Notes under the pieces: model-generated
Told to the model about the DNA's origin: nothing
The model's input: the letters and a program-made list of their open reading frames with translations, nothing else
Database searches by the model: none
Assembly: GCA_905250025.1 (NCBI GenBank)
Contig: CAJNOJ010000223.1
Span: forward strand, 1 to 64,000
Source: Adineta ricciae
Taxonomy: Eukaryota; Rotifera; Eurotatoria; Adinetida; Adinetidae
Direction of reading: 5' to 3'
DNA: 64,000 nt
Position numbers and translations under genes: made by a program
Shown: piece after piece, positions 57,915 to 64,000 of the stretch
How the letters are laid out: each line of letters starts with the position of its first letter
Numbering within the stretch: position 1 is the first letter of the stretch

Positions 57915-58556
57915 CTAAATTTAACGAACGAATATATCTAATACAATCGCATAATGAATAGTGTTTCATACTTGATTCATAGTGTATGGTTCGATAAATA
58001 AATATAAATAAGAGGAGGAAGGAAAAACAACGTTCTTTTTCGTCGGTAATGAATAGGAATAAATATTCTGTGTGAATATTTCGACTTCACCTATGGAATG
58101 ATAATAAGGTAGATGAAAAATAAATATACGTATTGACAGATTCATTTTGTGAATTAGCTGTCAATGACACGTGCACATTTCACCTGTTTTTCGTTTGAAT
58201 AAGAGGGCGGAGAAATCAAAAGTAATTAGAATTGTGATTTGGGCTTGTTTCTTGATGAATTAAAATTCAGCATGTGACTGTCCTCTGTGTTACAAGAGAA
58301 CAGAATAAAGAAGAATTTCTGGCGTTAAATTTTCATCACGTCGTGAGTGTGTTCACCAATCAGAAAATAACTCTCAAACACTGTGTATGTACTTATTATT
58401 CCCCGAAACTCAAAGGATATTTTATGATATCTTTTCGTTAGAAAAACCTCTAGTTGTGTTATTCTCGCGCTGGTGTATTTCATAAAGAGATTAAAATTAT
58501 GAGTATATAAATAGTTCTGTTCTTTACAGCTGTTTGAGCAGCATCGGAACTGGTGT
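57915..58556. other. Intergenic
   Basis: No gene seen. Sequence resembles 34391-35074 of copy A with several indels. Confidence 0.4.
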
Positions 58557-59598
58557 TTAATACAGACCACCAAAGAACGTGAATTCACATCCCCAGACTT
58601 GATTTGTTTCCCAAGGATTGATCATAAGGAGGAGTTGATTAGTTGCCAATGGATTGTTTGTAATATTAAATAAGCTAGGAGATAATGTGAGGTAATATGT
58701 ACCGTTGTTAATCGCTGGATAAGTAAATAATTGACCTAAGTACATAGCATTTTCATCCAAATACACGTAAATCGTTTTCGGATCATGCCATGCATCACCG
58801 TAGATTGTCAACTGAAACGAGCTCAATAAATATTTATCGTCGAATGTGATCCAAAGATAGGCAGGAACGAGATAACTATGAGGATTCCAAATAGTATAAA
58901 TGTTGTTGTCGAAAGCGCGCCACCATTCATCTCCGGTTGTATTTAGTTCGATGCCTAGATTAGAGAATTGTGCTGGTAAAGTTCCACCGATAACAGGTAT
59001 TCGAACAACTGACATGGCTATAGAAAAAAAAAAGAGTCTTTCAGCAGTTTCGATAAGCTTACAACATACGTGTACATGTCTTATTTTCTCGTGAACAAAC
59101 TAGACCCAGGTCATTGCGACACTGTTTACTACTGTTACATGGTGCTCCTGTGAAAGATTGTGATTGGCATGTTTGGTTAGTCCAATAAGTCTGTACTGGA
59201 CATTGACATGTACCGTTTCGACAAACCAAATATCGATCTTGAGCACAATGATCACAGGACTGATTATATTTCGAAGTTAAATCTATGTTATCATAGATAA
59301 TCGAGCCAACTATGGTATCGTGTGATGCTGAACTAACAAGGGAACCAGTTTGAGGAGAACTTTCATAAAGTCGACAAGATGGTAAGTCAGAAACAAACGT
59401 GTGACATCGTGCATCTTTATGACATAACACTGCACATTGTACAAGAGACAAAACTGACGAATGTATACAGATGAGTTCGACAGGATCAGTCGGAATATAA
59501 TTAACCCCACTGTCATATACATGGATGTATGACATAAAATCAGTTGATATCATGTCCATATTTAGTAGAAACAAAACGCAGCTGCAATACGTGATCAT
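58557..59598 (-). CDS. Secreted PAN/EB/discoidin-like protein (copy B, intact)
   Basis: Two exons (59598-59070 and 59017-58557; 52-bp GT-AG intron joining KTCT to PMSVVRIPVIGG) give 329 aa. A signal peptide (MITYCSCVLFLLN) is followed by a PAN-like region with CAVLCHKDARCHTFVSD and CRLYES. An EB-like Cys-rich module comes next (CDHCAQDRYLVCRNGTCQCP, then GAPCNSSKQCRNDLGLVC). Last is a discoidin-like domain with WWRAFDN, YLWITFDDKYLLSSFQL and a C-terminal CEFTFFGG strand. It is probably a secreted adhesion or carbohydrate-binding protein; ligand unknown. The counterpart in copy A is broken. Confidence 0.78.
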
Positions 59599-60399
59599 TA
59601 TGCCACGAGATGATCGAACGCACTAAAAAATCTTTGTTCGTAATGAAAATGTCCACATATATCGTCACGATATCCTTTTTATAGAGCAGCAGGGAAAATA
59701 ATCAAATCATAAGTGTATTCAAGACGTTGAAACAATTTTCTGTAGAGGGTCTGCTTGAAGGTCGATCTTGACTAAATATAGACAGATGTTGATTGAAAAA
59801 TTACTCGTAAGAAATCTTTATACTTCATATGAAGCACTTGTTAAGTATCATTAAACAGAAAAACTCCATTAGAATGACAACTCTAAATCATTAACATTAT
59901 TCGCACTGAGTGGCACCAGAGAAGAATAAAAAGTTCATATAATTTTCCTAAAGATGCAAGAGACATCGACTATGTTAATTTTATTCGAATTCAGAAAGAT
60001 CGATTAGTAAAGAGAACGGTAGTATTAATGAGAAACGAATACTACTAAAAACTTCAATGTTGATATGCCAATAGTGGATGAATTTCTGGTAGATTAAATA
60101 AATGGCAACACTTTGTGCAGTAAATAACCATTGGTAAAGCGTGGACGGTGTTCTAATCGTCGAAATCGAACCTGATGCTATTGGTACTGTCGTTGTAGCT
60201 AAACAAGAAATGTGTGCAATTATTGTTCAGGTAATACGCATTCGTTGTTTACCAACAGTAGTTGTGTCCATAGCATTCATTGAAGCGCCAGGCATAAGGA
60301 CGTTAACTGTCCAAAAAGACAAACGGGTAATAGGTTCAGATTCGGGACCTGAAATAAGTTTATATTAATCGTTCTAATTGACCATCATCGATGTATAAA

Positions 60400-60945
60400 C
60401 ACTTACCACAACCTTCGAGGCCAATAGCAATACCTAGAATCAAAATATAACGGTGATGATCGAACCTGAATATATAACTTCTGATGTTGGCCATTATGAG
60501 TGTGAATGGCAATGTAATTACAAGGTCTTGAGGTTAGAGTAGCATCAGGAACAGCATTACAAACAACGCCGCATTCGTCGTAGGAATTGATGTTACTTGA
60601 CGCTGTAGATCATCGATATCTTAGTATATCAGTTCTGTCGAAATCGGCCATTTGAACGTTGTGAGTATAGGCAACATTAACTTGTTTATAAGTAATAGGA
60701 AGACTGACAGTGATTGAACTAGAATTTATATAACCATCTGGTCGAACTACGGTATTAATATGGCTGACAACAGACCAGCAGGTACTACTTCCGACAACAA
60801 GACTGTTGAATCAAGTTGATGAAATGTTTGCATGTTCGACTTTTCACCCGAACTAACATCAAGAGCAGGACTGAAATTAGTACAGATTGACGATGTACTG
60901 ATACTGACTGAACCGTTGTCGATATCCTTAACACACACCATCTAA
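60400..60945 (-). pseudogene. Decayed secreted-type gene of unknown family (copy B)
   Basis: Two frames are involved. 60945-60747 reads MVCVKDIDNGSVSIS, SSGEKSNMQ and LLSEVVPAGLLSAILIP. A different frame from about 60770 to 60440 reads NTVVRPDGYINSSSITVSLP, ITYKQVNVAYTHNVQMADFD, a TGA, then INSYDECGVVCNAVPDATL and PCNYIAIHTHNGQHQK. The fragment continues upstream with ICKNVIVGHGVKVILAASGI (about 61060-60980). Mixed frames and a stop indicate a pseudogene. No family recognised. Confidence 0.45.
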
Positions 60946-61857
60946 GTATTGCCGTCAATAACGCCTCTTGAGGATATCCTTGAACTATCCCAGAAGCAGC
61001 CAGGATAACTTTGACACCATGACCAACGATGACGTTCTTGCATATTATTGGATGGACGTTTATAGAATCTCGAGATTGTTAGAAAGAAGAAAGAAAATGT
61101 TCGATTAGCTCACCAGACGATTGATCCGCCATAGAAATGTGTTGTATCGATGATCAATGCTTGTAAATAAAGGACTGATGAGAAAGCCAGTAAATATCAT
61201 TTCTGAACATTATTTCACGTATGAAACAGTAGAGTGCTATAACAAGCGTCTATGTGGAAGATTTGCAAGTGAGAAGACATCGAAAGTATGAAACAGTCTC
61301 AAGAGTAAATATTATTGTTTAACTGTAGAATGTATTTGTCTAATTGAGAAAAATCGAAGATCTGATTTCACCTACGCAATTCGCTCTTTGTTTGCAGCTA
61401 TTTTGTGCATTGAATTTTGACTGAGATATACAACCCACTGTGCTCGCTATTTTTTATTTTAAAAACTATCGAATAACATACACTTCTGAATTCGCTTCCG
61501 CACGAGTGTGTTCACAAAAAATCAATACGCATATTGAATTTGTAGGACAAGAAAAAAAAACGAGTGTCAAATTGATCAGTCGCTGTGGTCCGACAGAACC
61601 GAAAGTGATGCTTCAGTCTCAAAACTTTTGAAATGTGTTAGCAACCGATCGCGGCTCGTCTTTTATGTTTCTCATCGAAAATATATTTCAGTTGTGTCGA
61701 GTTGTAGGTTGTGCAATCCTTCATTTCTCCTTTTCTCTGTTACGCAATTTATTTTGAGGATGGTGCAATTCGATTCATTCGTGTGTCATCCTAAGAGACT
61801 CGAAATGGTTTATTATTGAGAGAGATTTTTCAGAGAAAGAAATAGATGAGAATCTGT
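60946..61857. other. Intergenic
   Basis: Apart from the possible upstream exon of the preceding remnant (to about 61080), no gene is supported. Confidence 0.35.
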
Positions 61858-63090
61858 TCACGATGATTTCAAAACATTGGTGACATATTCGCCTTGAACA
61901 TTGCCTGGTGGGTAGTAGTTTGCAACAGTGTAGAGAGTAGCGTTGTCACTTGTTAATGCTCTACCGATACCAAGACGTTGTGTACCTTTCCAAACTACTT
62001 GTGTAAAGTGTCCTGTGTATGCACCAAAGCCCGGATTGGAAAAGTCATACTCTTTGATTTCGTTGTACCAACTTGTAGATGCATCTGAGCCTATTGATAT
62101 ATAGAAGTGAATTCAATTGAGACAACTAGAGAACGGTGTTGCTCATTTACCTTTTGCATACATTGGCTGACTTAACCCTGTGATTTCGTAAATATTTTCT
62201 CCAATAGCGTTTCCGTTCAATGTGTTGCCGCTATGTTCGAATACTCGTGTTTGAGCTAATTTCTCGGCGTATTTCTGTGCGATATCATTCAAGTCAGAAT
62301 CTAACACTAAGTTTGATGCACCATGCGCACTTCGGAAGGAATTATGCGTGTCTAATGCTTGTTGTCTGTATGCATCGAGAGTAATTGCTGGATATGGACT
62401 TTGTTTTTCTGAAAAATCGTGAATCGTTAAATCTATCGGTTTATCAACATGACTTACTAATGCAAGAGCCGCCCATATATTTTGAGTCAGAAATCTTTCC
62501 ATAGACCGTAGTTTGAGGCCAGCAGAATTTTGATTGACTTGAATACGACCATCCCATGCACGTGGAGTCGGCATCACATTTTTTCATGCAATCTCCAATC
62601 GTGGCAACATTGGTTATTGCTGAACCACTATCACCGAGATAATACATGTTCGGTAGATTTTCTGTGCAGGTCACCTTTGCATCGGATCCTGTGAAAACAA
62701 ATTTTTAACACTGAATACATCTATATCCTTGATTTTTACCAATACAATATCCACCAGCATATGATGAATCATCATACAGTATGCCGATTGATGTTTGAAG
62801 CCAGCAACTGCTAGAGGAACCTTGATATTGATATCCATAACAAGCCTTATCATTTTCACATAAGGCTTGACAATCACTAGATGACTTGATATTGTCATTT
62901 CGTGAACCAGTGCTACCATCAAAATATTGACCTGTTTTTATTACCGAACATTTCTTTGTTGGAGCCGTTGATACTACAAAATTACAAATGATAATGAATA
63001 ATCAATCGAATATTTGTTCAAACCGTAAGTAAGGATGTTGATTCCCAACAACACAATCAGAACTTTGGAAATGCTATTTGTTTTTGCCAT
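61858..63090 (-). pseudogene. PAN-PAN-CAP protein with frameshift (copy B)
   Basis: Exons match copy A (63090-63024, 62973-62740, 62688-62458, 62408-62151, 62091-61858). In the last exon the A4 run of copy A (37597-37600) is A5 here (62040-62044). The reading frame therefore shifts after EYDF and loses the GHFTQVVW and PPGN motifs before a stop. Signal peptide, both PAN modules and the first half of the CAP domain are intact. The change is in a homopolymer, so a sequencing error must be considered; if real, the CAP domain is inactivated. Confidence 0.65.
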
Positions 63091-64000
63091 TGCTGAATGC
63101 CACTTGCAACCACAGATTGAAAAAATAACATACGGAAACACGAGTATTTAAAGCTGTTTGTCAATGTATGAAAACAAAGATCGTTGCGCTTGAATGAAAG
63201 TACAATACACTTTGCAACATCTGCATTTACAAAAGCGTTAGTCTGCAATTGACTTGTCTATATAGAAACATTTTTTGATTGTAACAGTCGATTAGCTTCC
63301 TAGTTTGGCACAGTCAACATACTCTTTTCTTCTATTTATGTGCATCATATGTGCAGTCACATTCACCGCACGAAGTTCGTTGAACCGTAATAAAGGAAAA
63401 AGTACGATTTTCATTAAATAGGTCGTTTTCTTTGTATAAGATCGAGTAGTGCCGTAAAAAGTTACGAGTCTAAGAAAATATATTCACCAGCTGGTGTAAT
63501 TCATATTACTGATGTACACACCCACATAATTATAGTAGAACGAAACTTTTTTGCAAATAAAGTCAATTGCCGAATAAAAATATCGTTTGATACATATTAT
63601 TGCAATAAAACTTTCAAAGTATACGTTTCCATGCAACGTTAATTTAGTAGTACTTCATCATTTGGGCGATGGTGTCGGTATGACCTATGTATTTAAGTTT
63701 AATAAAGATGACATTTTGCTTTTTTACTAATACGCCAAATGAAAGAATCATACTTGCCGCTTTTTTCACCTTCAACTTAATGATAAATAACAAATAGTAG
63801 CTAGAAGGTTAATCACGAACTATACTATACCTCAGGATTTAGTATGAAATCTGTCACATTTGCTTGTGTTGTGTAACAGGAACTGAAAAGTTAGTCTGTA
63901 GAAAAAAATGTGTCCTGGATAGGTGAAGTAAGTCCACTAGAAAATCCCTATCAGAGATTAAATAATAGGAGCAGTTCAAGACGCTACGTCAGCATCAAGT
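63091..64000. other. Intergenic, window end
   Basis: Colinear with 38647-39556 of copy A. No gene seen. Confidence 0.45.

Larger units (their letters stand above)
44486..64000. repeat. Large direct segmental duplication, copy B
   Basis: This matches 16686-39556 in order and orientation and continues past the window end. Copy-specific changes are a 176-bp inverted-repeat element and the loss of the CDPS cluster near 47811-48140, and about 0.9 kb present only here near 59950-60755. Confidence 0.93.

Overview
The window looks like animal nuclear DNA, most likely from a bdelloid rotifer. The organism call is an inference. It rests on AT-rich DNA, dense genes on both strands, canonical GT-AG introns of mostly 45-60 bp, families typical of bdelloids (NHL-repeat, FG-GAP-repeat, LamG, Ly6, PAN/CAP and many divergent class A GPCRs), several genes of bacterial type that carry short spliceosomal introns, and a large colinear duplication.

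Layout. 1-6470 is a decayed region: a poly(A)-tailed 3' end, a LamG pseudogene, a papain-type protease pseudogene, an NHL-repeat gene that runs into a GPCR fragment at a single N, and a piggyBac-like non-autonomous transposon. 6734-16065 holds a secreted protein of unknown function, a bacterial-type aspartate 4-decarboxylase/aminotransferase (asdA) with one intron, a GPCR with repeated extracellular modules, a GPCR pseudogene and a Ly6-like protein. 16517-39556 (copy A) and 44486-64000 (copy B) are two direct, colinear copies of one block: HGSNAT-like acetyltransferase, membrane serine protease, homocysteine S-methyltransferase, nucleotide-sugar transporter fused to a putative glycosyltransferase, giant FG-GAP protein, PAN/EB/discoidin protein and PAN/CAP protein. 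Two GPCRs lie between the copies. Copy B continues past the window end.

The main discovery candidate is in copy A at 20212-24871: a SAM methyltransferase, a small bacterial-type protein of unknown function, a tRNA-dependent cyclodipeptide synthase (CDPS) with its catalytic Ser, Tyr and Glu in place, and a cytochrome P450. The last CDPS exon and the P450 are joined in frame by a canonical 61-bp phase-0 GT-AG intron, so the two may be one CDPS-P450 polypeptide of 812 residues. By analogy with bacterial clusters this would be a cyclodipeptide (diketopiperazine) synthesis and tailoring pathway in an animal. A telomere-like hexamer array follows it. Copy B has lost nearly all of it; only scraps of the methyltransferase and the last P450 codons remain, next to a short inverted-repeat element.

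The two copies have decayed differently. Copy A has lost the PAN/EB/discoidin reading frame and the first start codon of the FG-GAP protein. Copy B has lost the start of the HGSNAT-like gene, the CDPS cluster and the end of the CAP domain. All family calls come from reading motifs and recalled family features; no database search was run.
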